Position numbers and translations under genes: made by a program
Notes under the pieces: generated by a model
Databases searched by the model: none
Told to the model about the DNA's origin: nothing
The model's input: only the letters and a program-made list of their open reading frames with translations
Part shown: positions 41,996-55,944 of the stretch, one piece after another
How the letters are laid out: every line of letters starts with the position of its first letter
Numbering within the stretch: the first letter of the stretch is position 1
NCBI GenBank assembly: GCA_032768795.1
Contig: CP136497.1
Coordinates: forward strand, 1,180,501 to 1,244,500
Reading direction: 5' to 3'
DNA: 64,000 nt
Source: Tremella fuciformis
Lineage: Eukaryota; Basidiomycota; Tremellomycetes; Tremellales; Tremellaceae

Positions 41996-42312
41996 GGTCC
42001 TCCATCTCCTGATTGGCGCCACTGATCGTTCTAAGACACCGTCATGCATGAGCTTTCAGTGCTGTCACTTCTAACTGTCAAGCAAACAAGGAGTCGCGAG
42101 TCCAGCAGCGGTCTGCGACACCTATCCGCCGGAGTTGCTAAACAGAAAGGACCCCGCCTTTCCCATTGACCACACATGTTCCGTGCGCCGCAGCCGGCGG
42201 TATTGCTGCAGCCGTGGGATCCTGTGATAAACCCATGTCGAGGTCTGATCCATGAGAAGTGAGGGGCACCGTCTGGGTCGCAAGCCCGCGCGACAATTAG
42301 ACAGCCAAGGGC

Positions 42313-42318
42313 TATATA
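42313..42318 (+). promoter_or_regulatory. TATA box of B5
   Basis: GGCTATATAGACC about 91 bases before ATG 42404. Confidence 0.55.
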
Positions 42319-42403
42319 GACCTAACAAACAGACGCGCCCCAGGTCGATTATACACTAGCACATAACGATACCCACGTGAATATTGCAGTGTTGTACCAC
42401 CTC

Positions 42404-43439
42404 ATGGCGCGCATCAAGTTCCCTGAACCCAGTCGCAGAATTGGTCCAAGGCGTAGCTCTACCCGAAGTACCTTCAGCAACGATGGAACCTGCATCACGG
42501 TCAACACGGACGATTTGCTGGAATTGCAAACCCCGAGAGAGGAGGGGGGGGCGCGCGGAACAGTTTACTCATCCTCGGAGTGTTCGGCAGAGCCTGGTGG
42601 GTGTGTTTGTCTTCCAATATCAGGTCTCGAGGTTGGATGTAGCCCTCCCTTTCCATTTTCCAGCTGTTTGGTGTCTATCGGGTCGCTGATGATATGCAGA
42701 TCTAGCTGCGGCAATTCTGGACGCCTCTCATTTGACCACGGAGCCGACACAGATCCCGTCGACAGCTATGGCTCACGAACACTCCGCAAGTGACAGTACC
42801 GGTTCCATGAGCCAGACAGATACTTCTCGTCCACCCGAGAGGCTGTTCTACGGCGACTCCCTGGCGCGGACTCTGTCCATGGTCAGCGGCGGTCAGACTC
42901 CCCAAGGCATGGACTTCGAGCCCTTCTACGAGGAGCCCGACCAGCTCCATGACGAATCAGCATCCCAGAACCAGTCTCATTGGCCTGAGCCGACCACTAC
43001 AGTGCAGCTCGACCTGCGGGACATTGAGGTCAGCAACGCGCTCGCTCAGCAAATCAGCATCAAGATCGATGAGAGATTGGGAGCTGCTCAATTGTGTATC
43101 GGAGGCTATGAAAGGCTTCAAGGCTCAATTGGCGATAGCGCCACACAAGCAGTCTCGCGCTGGAAGCCTCGTATGACCGAGGACAATTGGCAAGCCTTTA
43201 CACAATCTCCCTCATTCCATGTGGAAGTAAGCTGGGAGGAGAGTGAGAGCGGATATCCATACACACCCATCGGCCTGTACGTCGATATAGACGCTGGAGC
43301 CGGTGCAGGCTCTACGAGGTATTCCCAGGTCAGGGAGAGGGGTTTGCGGGTCGGGGAGGCGCAGCTGCTTCTCATGGGGTGGGATTGCGTCTTTGACGAT
43401 TGTGAACACGCCCAACGAGCCGTCGGCGCAAGCAACTGA
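42404..43439 (+). CDS. Family B paralogue B5 (unknown function, 2 exons)
   Basis: Exons 42404-42596 and 42700-43439 (phase 1) give 310 residues, the same as B4. Basic head MARIKFPEPSRRIGPRRSSTRST. The middle has ERLFYGDSLARTLSM and an acidic patch. Domain: EDNWQAFTQSPSFHVEVSW, YPYTPIGLYVDIDAGAGAGSTRYSQVRERGL. A downstream ATG (42768) could give a shorter form, but the spliced start matches the basic heads of the sisters. It converges on the TRM4-like gene. Function unknown. Confidence 0.65.
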
Positions 43440-43690
43440 TTTAGGACTCCTCGTGTGTTCTACATGTAGATCTCTCAGAGTCGCATCCTGTGACTGTCCA
43501 CTATGCACAGTGCTGGCGCCGCTCGTCTTGCTAATCGATTTAGCGCCAACTGGAGCGAGAGGAGTCAGTGGGTCGCCCGGTCAGAAAGCGCGGTCTCCTT
43601 GATGAATGCTGTTCATCGACAAATCCGTTCAGGAGCTTCCAGAGAGTTGACTCCTTGCAAAAGATGTGCACATTAGACATGCATACCCCT

Positions 43691-46568
<2,878 letters not shown>

Positions 46569-46789
46569 AGTGCGCCGTCGTGGTCCGAGACTTGTTCAAC
46601 AGCCGAATCAAGAGTGAAACCAGAAGCAAAAGTCTCTGAAATCTCAAAGAATAGGTGATGTCACGTGACTTGATGCCACGTGGTCTCGCCTCCACCTTGC
46701 CTGTCCTCGTTCAATTGACGCGACTTTGTACTTGACCATTGGGATTCAAGCGACATTATCGTTATTGAGGGGGTGTTGTGAGAGCAGTG
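46569..46789. promoter_or_regulatory. Shared divergent promoter of TRM4-like and RecQ-like genes
   Basis: 221 bases between two divergent ATGs. It has no TATA box, unlike the family B genes; it contains CACGTGACT (46664-46672), an E-box-like site. Confidence 0.45.
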
Positions 46790-49700
46790 ATGGGTCGCAA
46801 TCCCATCATTGTCGTCAGTGATGATGACGACGACGATGACTGGGCACCCGTGGCAAGCTCCTCCAACGGGGTCGCCCGAGTCAATCAACATGCCAACGGG
46901 TCCACATCTGTGGGCGGTTTGAGCATGATGGCAAGGGACGATATCAAGCAAAAGCTTTCAGAAGTAGATGCAGAGGTAATGTCTTCCATATTTGGCTAGA
47001 GATGGAAGGCTCACCCACGCAGATTGCATCTGTCCGGGCACAGCTCGAGCCCTTGCAACGACTTCACACGCAGCTTGTAGCAGAAAGGCGCACTCTCGAG
47101 GGACAGCTTAGCACATCGCGTACACTCAAGGGGACAGCTAAAACCGTCAACAAGGGGGCGATCGACTACCAGTCCTCAGATTGGGAATGGTCCAATGCGA
47201 TCACCCAAACCCTGCGGCGTATCTTTCACCTTTCGGGGTTCCGTCTCTGCCAGCAGGGCGTGATCAACGCGGCGATGGACGATCGAGATATCGTCTGCGT
47301 GATGCCCACTGGAGGCGGCAAGAGCTTGACCTATCAACTTCCCGCCGTGATGGGCGGTGGCTTGACCGTCGTGATCAGCCCTCTGCTGGCGTTGATATGG
47401 GATCAGGTTAGGGCTTTGAAAGAGCTGGGAGTGGAGTGTGTGGTGAGCCTTCCCACTTGATTGCCGTTCAAGCTCACGTGGATAGATGCTCACGGGAGCG
47501 ACGAAGAAGGAAGAACAGAATCAAATCTACAAGCGTATTGAGCAAGATGCCAAGGGTGGCTCGAGAGAATTACGTGTGAAGTGCCCGTGAGCTGTCCCGT
47601 CAAGGTGCTGACAGCGCAGCTTTGCTATGTGACAGTGCGCTGGTCGACTCCTCCCAATTTAGCTCATGAGTAGCCTGAAAAGATCGCGAAATCAAAACGA
47701 TTCATGTCTGCATTGGAGAAGGCGAGTGCAAAAGGGCGGCTGAGTGAGCTTCTTCATGTAGTAGCAGATGTCGGTGCTTACATCAAGGGAGATTTGTCAT
47801 TGGTGCGCATGGCGTTCGGGCTTGACCCTCGCTGACGGTCGGACGAGGCACATTGCTGCTCTCAGCTGGGTCACGGTAGGTCGGCACCATGTAGGAAGGC
47901 ATTGAACTGATGGCAGACTTTCGGCCAGATTACAAGAAGCTTTCCGTCCTCAAGACTCTGTTTCCGAGAGTGGCCATCCAGGCAGTTGTACGTGAAACAT
48001 CCCTCTTTCCGTGTACCTGCTCAAGACAGACTGCAACGCTCAGCTCCAAGACCCTCCCTGATCTGCTGAAGATCCTACAGCTCAAGCCAATTTGTGACGG
48101 CCATGGTGTGTCACATTGCCGCAAAGATATCTCTCTGATGCTCAGCGGCCAACGCGTCTGGGACCGTCTTCTTTTCGGCGCCTCTGTATCGTCCAAATCT
48201 GCACTACAAAGTGTTGCCCAAGCCATCGAATGGTCGAGCTGCGATCGAACGCATCGGCTCATGGATACAGCAGCACCACCCGTTGGTCCATTTACGAGTG
48301 CATAACGAAGACTGACGTGCAGTGGTGACAGCGGCATCATCTATTGCCTCAGCAAAAAGGTACGACTGCCCGTCCCATATTCGTAGGGTGGCTGACAATC
48401 AGGACACTGAGACTCTTGCCGAGGAGCTTGATCAGTGGTCCGGGGGAGCCATCAAGGTGAGGTTGAATGTGAGAGGGTTCAGTGAGAGGGGAGGACTGAC
48501 GTCAGACTGGGGTCTATCATGCGGGCATAGACGACGCCGAGAAGGAGCGGATTCATCTCAATTGGCGATTGGGCAGAGTCAAGTAAGTATCACATGTGAG
48601 GATCAAGTCGTGACTGAGTACAGCTGTATCTGCGCGACCATCGCATTCGGACTGGGTATCGACAAGGGCGATGTACGCTACGTCATACGTGAGTAGACCG
48701 TTCGCCTGCTGGAGCTTCACTGACGCCCAGACCATTCCGTTGGTACCCTTCGGGCTGAGTGGACGAGCTCAATGTCAGATGTCAAAATCGCTCGACGGCT
48801 ACTACCAGGAGACTGGAAGAGCGGGGCGCGATGGCAGAGATAGTGACTGCGTGCTATTCTACCGAGGCCAGGACGCGGCTAGGATGTCATCCCTGATCTA
48901 CGGCGACGTCGACGGCACAAGCAAACGTGAGCGGAACGATGACCGACGCAGGTTATTGACTCCCAGTGCACGAGATGCTCCGATTCGCACAGGATCTAAA
49001 GACATGCCGAAAGGTGAGCTTCATTGGTGACTGCAGAAGCTGACATTCAGATTGCCTTTGCCAAGGTGGGCTCATGAAGCTGACCCTGTACTGACAAGCC
49101 AGTACTTTGCAACATCATCGGCCGTGAGCACTTCGGCCTGGGACCACCCGTCGGCTATTGGGCAAACGACGGACGGGTCTGTCGCCAAGTGCGGTATATG
49201 CGACAACTGCATTCGCGCGTCGGGAGACACAGTCACCAAGAACGTCACCGTTGAGACTTGGAGAATACTGCGAGTGCTCGAAGAGGTCGAAGGAGCGGGC
49301 GGCAGGGTGACTCTGGGCAATCTCGCCGATCTGGTGAGGGGTCTTGGCGGCGGGACGTTTGGTGTCACAGAGACGAACAAGAAGGGGAAGCGGAAGATGG
49401 CCGAGGAAAAGGAGAAGTTGGATTTGAACGCAGTGGCTCAAGGAAAAGTCACTCTGAACAAGGAGGTGTGTTGTAGGTGGAAGCGTGTCACTTACGGCTA
49501 GGACACCGAGACGCTTCTGATTCAACTTACACTGGACGGGTATCTCAGAGACTGTGAGTCGCTTTGCCTTGACTGTCCAGCAATCAAGCTCATGGCATAG
49601 CCTATCACGCTACTGCATGTGAGTCGTTGTCTTGTAGCATAAGCTCACGTGAAGACGCGGTCAATGTCTACGTGACTCGCGGAGATCGCGCTGTACGGCT

Positions 49701-50139
49701 GTCGCGCTTGACACTGGACCAAGTCCAATCGGGGAGCGGTCCGCGTATCGAATGCACCTTTCCGAGCCGCAACCGCCTAGTCGATTCTTCGAGTTCACAA
49801 ACAATCAAAGGCGTGCCCAAGAGCAGCCAAGTGAGACTCGACAGCATCGACAGAAAGAAACCCGGATCCAAGTCTTTGGTCGACTTGGCCGATCTGTCAG
49901 ATGGCGGTGGTGACCTCATATTCGACTCGGACGAGGAGAAGCCTCCCCGAGCGCAGCCCAAGCGAGCCAAGCCGTCCGTCAAGGCTCCCATGCAAGAGGA
50001 GGAGGATGTGGACGACGGTGACTATGATGATTGGATTGAGAGCGGTTTTGCTGCGAGGGATGTCGGTGAAGTTTGGAGCGATCCAGTGGAGGATTGCCAG
50101 AAGGACGGACCGTGGACGGTGGGCAAGAGGGGAAGGTGA
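46790..50139 (+). CDS. RecQ-family DNA helicase (RECQL-like), 22 exons
   Basis: 22 exons join to 827 codons; starts/ends: 46790-46975, 47023-47442, 47486-47575, 47620-47634, 47674-47743, 47788-47802, 47843-47875, 47917-47987, 48030-48105, 48146-48281, 48323-48359, 48403-48456, 48506-48582, 48624-48688, 48731-48738, 48779-48926, 48967-49013, 49051-49065, 49103-49465, 49502-49553, 49601-49618, 49655-50139. Motifs: coiled N-terminus; FRLCQQGVINA; Walker A MPTGGGKSLTYQLP; LCYVTPEKI; DEAHCCSQLGHDFRPDY; TGVYHAGIDDAEK; ATIAFGLGIDKGDVRYVIHHS; QETGRAGRDG; zinc CGICDNC. An acidic tail follows. It acts in DNA repair and recombination. The DEAH exon (47843) is preceded by GG, not AG, so splicing there may fail. 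Family certain; a working product is not. Confidence 0.85.
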
Positions 50140-50633
50140 CGACGCCGCATGTTCGACCAATAACGAGTATTCCTCCTAGCATATTCAGTCCAACAGCTCA
50201 TCAGCCTAGTCATATCATGCACACACTATCAACGTCCTCGCCCTCCTTTGGCCAAGGCGGGGATCTGAAAGTGGTGAGGCGGAGACTGACGGTGTCAAGC
50301 AGAGCTCAGCATACTCACTCTCCCGTTTAAACTGACACGCCTCCGTATCTAGGAGTCAGCCTTTCCGTGTCGTCGTTAGACAAACGTCAAAATGGGAGTG
50401 GCCCCCCAACCTCGATGAGGAGATGATGAAAGGATGTCGCAGAGGGCCCTTTGATCACCTGCGACGTACTGATTGCCACCTGCCGATATTCCACGGGCTT
50501 CCGCCGTTGCACATCTGACATTCACAAGCGGTGCATCTCACAGCCATGTCGACTAGCAGCTAAGTGGCGGCATGAGCCATGCCGCTTCTATTGACAACTT
50601 CTACACTCAAGTCGAAGCAGCGAGGCCGCAAGG
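50140..50633. other. Intergenic region
   Basis: About 490 bases with no supported gene; holds the 3' end of RecQ and the promoter of the next gene. Confidence 0.4.
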
Positions 50634-53600
50634 ATGACTTCGGTCACAGGTCTGACGAGTCCCGACACAGCGTCTACAACTCTGCCCGATGATGTGCTGG
50701 GCCAGGAGATTGACGACGCTTTCGGTTCAGTTGGGGAGAAACCGATAACCCTGACTAACTACGCCTCCAGTTACCAGGCCACACAGCTCGACAGTATCCA
50801 GGAAGATGAAGATGACGATGGGAAGGAGGAAGGGCGCCCGCCACCAAAGCGGCAGAAGGGCCCGGATTATACCCAGCTGAGCGACGACGCCGGATTTGAC
50901 CCGGCGTTCAGCGAAGCAGATGGACTAGAGGAGGAGGTAGAGGACGAAGAGACGGTCAGCGAGTGGAAGGGCGACTCGGCAGTAGACGGCAGTCTGCCCG
51001 ACACCGAGGCAGCAGATGGCAGTCTAGACGAAGACGAGGAGGAAGAAGGGGGCCCACCGACGAAGCGGCTGAAGGTCGATACCCGATTAAGTGACGAGGC
51101 GAACTTTGACCCGGCCTTGAAGCCCCTTGGGAGCTCGGTGTTCAGCCAGGAGGCAGATTGGGACGAAGAGGGGGAAGAGTTGGAGGATGAAGAGCCAGAG
51201 GAGGAAAAGACGGTCAGTGAGTGGGAGGGCAACTCGGCAGGCGACGTCAGTCTGCCCGACACCGAGGCAGTCAACGGTAGTCTGCCGGATACAGAGCTGG
51301 AGATGGACAGCGAACCCCTCTCGACCTCGTTTGGAAGTCTAAGAGGGGGTTTGGCGCCCCCAACAAGAAGAAGGATGTCGGTCGTGCTTGAGACGGCGCT
51401 GTCCAGTGCGGCTGACCATTCGGTATCGGACCCCAAGAACAAGAGCCAAGATGGGCCAACACGTCGCCGCCGCCCGCCCACGACTGTGGAAGAGGCGCTG
51501 GATGAGGGGGAGCCGCCGAAGAAACCCCCAGATCGGAGCACGGACGAGCCCCCGGGCAGTAGCAGTGTGGGGGAGACGGTGTCGAGCGGGTTGGGATCGG
51601 GTACGATGGCCGACACGGCGGACGAGGTGGAAGAGGTGGACGAGGAGATCATCCGCCTGCCGCGCTCGGGGAGGTCCAGAGATGCGTTGAGCACCGCTGA
51701 GACGTTTGCTACTGACTCAAGACTAGCAACTAGCCTGCCGGGTTTGACAACCTCCATGAAAGACTCAAGAGGGCCCGTCACACCCCGTAAGCCTCCAAAA
51801 CCTATTCTCAAGAGCGTCAATGCCCCATCGACCGGCCATTCAGTCCACTTCAACCTCCCCTCCAGATCCGAGGACTCGGCGCCGGCTGCGCGAGGGCCTG
51901 GGGGGACCACGCAGGTTCGCACGCGAAGGATCTCGACTGTATTTTCACCGGCGTCAGCCGCGTTGACGGCTTCTTCTTTACCAGCTGCATCAAACGTCTC
52001 GTCCAACCCCGCGACGGGGTCGCGGTCCGAGTTCTTCTCGCAGTCAGGCCCAGGTACGTTGAGGCTTCTACGCGTTTGCGCCATGCGCTGACATGCAGAG
52101 TACAACAAGCCCAGTGGTCTCGCGGACGTCCCGTCTCGTGTTACAGAAAAACCAGCTAGCGGTCTGGACAGCTCGAATGGCGAATCCGTCCTGTACAATC
52201 TGCCTGTAGCCGCCAGAGCTGCTATACGCGAAGCACGTCGACAAGAACGACTAGCACGCTCAGTCCAAACGGACACCACTGAGGCTCGCTCAGACGCAGC
52301 CGGCGTCCCTGGCTCTACTAATGATCAGCAATTGGATCCAGAACGCGATGTGCGTCGAATCGCCCTCCCCCCAAAGCCTGATTCTCGGTTCAGCGCACCA
52401 GATACATCCTTGAGCGGCGCACAGCACTCGGAACTAGGTGGCAAGTCCAGTGCTCCCGCGTCGTCGGTACCGTATCCAGCAGACTCGCGAGCTGCCCAGT
52501 CTGGCACGACGTACACGCGAGACCCGCCTGCTCAGACAGACCCACCGCCTGTGCCGGGTAATCGACCCCCTTCCACATCACAACAGCGCTCGGTCGCACA
52601 GAGCAGTAACGCGCCACGCAGCCTCGGAGATACCGACTTTTCCGCAGTACGACACACGGATGGCGTTGGTGGCGAGACCAGCTTTTCCTCCAAGCCTCCA
52701 TACACGCCGGGAGGCTCATCCGGGCAACAGTGGCCATCGGGACTCAGAGGGCCTCGCGCGCCTGGGGATACAAACGCAGGGCATACAGGTCCGCCAGCAT
52801 CGAGCGGACTACGAGATACCGACGCGTCGACATGGGACGCGAGTCAGCAGCGTCCGCAGTATCCCGGCAGACGGCGACCGGGGCAAGATGCGCTGAGCAC
52901 GGCGGCCACTAGGCAGCGCGCACCGCCCCCAGGAGGACGGTCGACAGCATTCAGTGACGCGAGGCCGCCGGCACAGCAACAGACATCCCGAGCTTCGGCG
53001 CCCAAACCAGGCGAGGAGTATCTCCCGCGGGACTACCTCCCCGAACCGGACGTCCAGTTCACCAGCGGCGCCGAGTCGTCTAACGTGGATGGGAGGAGGT
53101 CGACGGACCAGGGTGTGCCGCGCTCGCCGTCGTCCATGCTCCCGAGCGAGAGGCGCGAGTCGAGGCCGGGACTCGGCAGCCGTCTGAAGAGCATGGTGGG
53201 ATCTTTGCTTCCGAGCTGGTCAAGGCGGAGCAGGCAAAAACGGTTTGACCTTGAGAGCGATTCGGACGAGGACGAGGAAGTGACTTCGCCGGGTGTCCCA
53301 GACACGATGCGCAGTGGTCAGACGGGACTGAACGAGGGTGATACTTTCACTTCCAGCTCAGAAGCCCAAGATGGCCCAGTCGAGCACGAGGGGCTGGGCG
53401 GGCGCCGCACGTTCGAGCGACCAGGAGACGCCATGGCGAGGACCGGAGCGGACACTGGGACCAGGGGCGTGGCAGCTACTCCACGTCGTGAGCGGCGGCG
53501 CGCATATGAGACTGACGAGTCTGCAGTCCCAGCCGGATCAACGCGAGAGCCTCCAGGCGGCTCGTCAGCGCTACCGCCACGGGAGCCGCCGCTGCGCGAT

Positions 53601-54989
53601 CCTCCCCGACGCGGGCAACAAGCTGCAGGAGACCAGACCACAGCTGACGCGACCACGCAGGCCACTTCGCAGTTCCAGACGGACGACAGTGCGTTCACCG
53701 ACCGTACTGGCCGGTCGAATCCGTACAAGTATAGCAATACCGGGCGGATGGACTACCACCGGAATGAGTTTACCCCAGCCACATCGTACGTGCCTTCTCC
53801 TCCACGGGATAACACATTCTTGAATGATCGCATGGGTGACGGTCAATACAGCCAGGCTCCTCCCCCTGCGCAAGCACCGCCCGACATGGGTGGCCACAGC
53901 GGGCCGGGGTCTCCGCCTCGGCACGACCAGACGACCGACTTTGACGATCCTGGGAGACGCTCGCGATACGACTACAGTGAGCCCGACATTGATCCGAGCC
54001 TGCAACGCTTCCCGTGGTACTCTGAGAGCAACCACCGAGGTCCCCGCTATCGAGCATCGAAGTACTCGACCAACCCGCCGACGTCGCTATCGAGCCGCGC
54101 GATGGCCGCGATGCCGAGCATCCTCGACGCCGCCGTGCAAGGGCTCGCAAAGCGGCGCGCATCGAGAGCGTCCTACGCGTCCAGCTCGCCATTCGCGTCC
54201 AACTGGACCCGCGGGTTCTTCCGCGACGTCGCGGGCGCGGTGGCTGACGCGGGCATCGAGCGGCTGAGGCAGAAGCCGTACCCGAGCATGAGGCGGGAGC
54301 TGGCGTCTGCCGTGCTGCCCATCCTGAAAGACCGAGTCTCCAAGCGGTTCGACAGGTCGTCCCTCCCGAGCTACAATGATTCGGAGTACTCTAGCGGGTC
54401 GGGCGGGTACGACGACGGATACCGGTCGACGCGAGGGGTCCGCGGGAGCCGGCGGCGCAGGACGGGGTACAGCAGCGGGACGCGAGGGACGGGAAGGCGG
54501 GGCAGGCTGAGGCGGTCGCGCGAGACGACGAGAACGCGGTCGAGGGGCGGCTGGCTAACGCGGCCGATGCGCTCGATGGCGCGCTTTGCGCATGACGTGC
54601 GGACTGGGGAGAGGGACAAGGAGGCGTGGGTGCAGAGTCGAGTCGCAGACGTCCGAGGGGTGCATCAAGGCAGGTACGACCCCGTGCTGGAGGAGCCAGG
54701 GGGCCGGATGGTACGGGCGGCGGATGGGTCGACCCATCCTGCTTATATGAGTAGACGCGAGGCACAGAACACGGCCAACAGCACTTGGGCGAGGCGCGAG
54801 GAGAAGCGCTACTCTGCTCGGCCGCAGCCTCCGGATCCACCAGTGCAGCCTGACGACTTTGCTGCTCAGCAAGCGGGGGAGTTTGCGGATGATGGGAATC
54901 TGAATGATGTAGGGGCGCCGGGGGGTCCGTACGGTCCCGCTGGGCCGCGCAATAGACCATGGATGGCCACGAGCGGCATGGTGAGGTAG
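50634..54989 (+). CDS. Large disordered orphan protein, 2 exons, 1,436 residues
   Basis: Exons 50634-52053 and 52099-54989 (phase 1). Residues ~60-240 hold two copies of an acidic unit: PP.KR.K, then LSD.A.FDPA, then TVSEW.G(D/N)SA.D.SLPDTEA. The middle is Pro/Ser/Gln-rich. A compact part near residues 1135-1215 (SRAMAAMPSILDAAVQGLAKRRAS, NWTRGFFRDVAGAVADAGIERLRQK, ELASAVLPILKDRVSKRF) looks helical and amphipathic and could bind a membrane or partner. It is followed by Arg-rich repeats (GTRGTGRRGRLRRSR). GC-rich, strongly biased codons leave a 470-codon antisense frame open. No family recognised. Confidence 0.7.
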
Positions 54990-55944
54990 TGACTGGGCTG
55001 TTGTATGTGAGTGGGGGCTGCGAGTCAGTACAGGCGGATGCATCGCTGCCGGGGCTAGCTGTGATGATCCGATCAGTTGCTTTGATCCGGCATCGACTTG
55101 GAGGAACCATCAATCTCGGCGTCGGCTTCTGATCGGACACGGCGATGCGCATTCTTCGTCGACAGAGCTGCGTTTGGATGAGCGTTTTGGATGAGTTGCA
55201 TGGGTCGTGTGCCGTCATGCGCACGCCGTCAAGCAGGCATGGGTCACACGAGTTGTGTCAGTCGAGAAGCGAAGTTGAGGTCTCCCCGACTCCCCTTCCT
55301 CCCTCCCGTCCACCACGTGAACCCCACGCCTCATGCGTTCATACCCCGTCGTTATTCCAGATAATCCAGCAGCAACAAACAGTCACGCGATCCTGCAACA
55401 GCGACGACGCAAGAAGAGGGCCGTATTCCAGATCCCACCTCTTTTGTACTCGCACTTGGCAGGAAAAAAACCAGCAGCAAGACTCACGTCATCTTGCGAC
55501 ACGGCGACGTGCTGCATTCCAGCGCTGCCTGTTGCTTCTCTTGTTGCCTGTTGCAGCTGCCCTGCTCAGGGGTTGATAGTTCCTCGAGGAACTATCTCGA
55601 CACGCTCCCTGGACAGAGCAGAGAGAATCTGAGACCCCCCGAGTTGCTGCTTTGCCGCTGCTCCTACCGGTGTCCGGAGAAACACCCTGATGACGCCTTC
55701 CTGCCCCACCCTGGATATCGACGGCCTTGCCAATCAAACATGAAAAGAGGTCTCTTCTCTTGGCTGGATTGCATCGCATCGCGCAGGGCTCATGCCGCAA
55801 GCATAATCCAAGGCAAACGCAGCTTTTTCACCCCACCCGACCTGCCGTGATCTGCAGCCAAGCAAATTGCAGATCCGCAATCCCCGGCTCTCGTGCATAT
55901 AACACTTGGGCTCCACCCACTCTTCCACCCACAGCAACAGCAAA
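54990..55944. other. Intergenic region before the permease
   Basis: About 950 bases, no supported gene; open frames are short and overlapping. It includes the 5' UTR of the permease (TCTTCCACCCACAGCAACAG just before ATG). Confidence 0.4.

Noticed and set aside
50867..52279. 470-codon open frame on the minus strand opposite the orphan gene
   Set aside because: It mirrors the GC-rich, biased codons of the sense gene; its protein is Ser-rich mirror sequence, and the sense frame splices cleanly.
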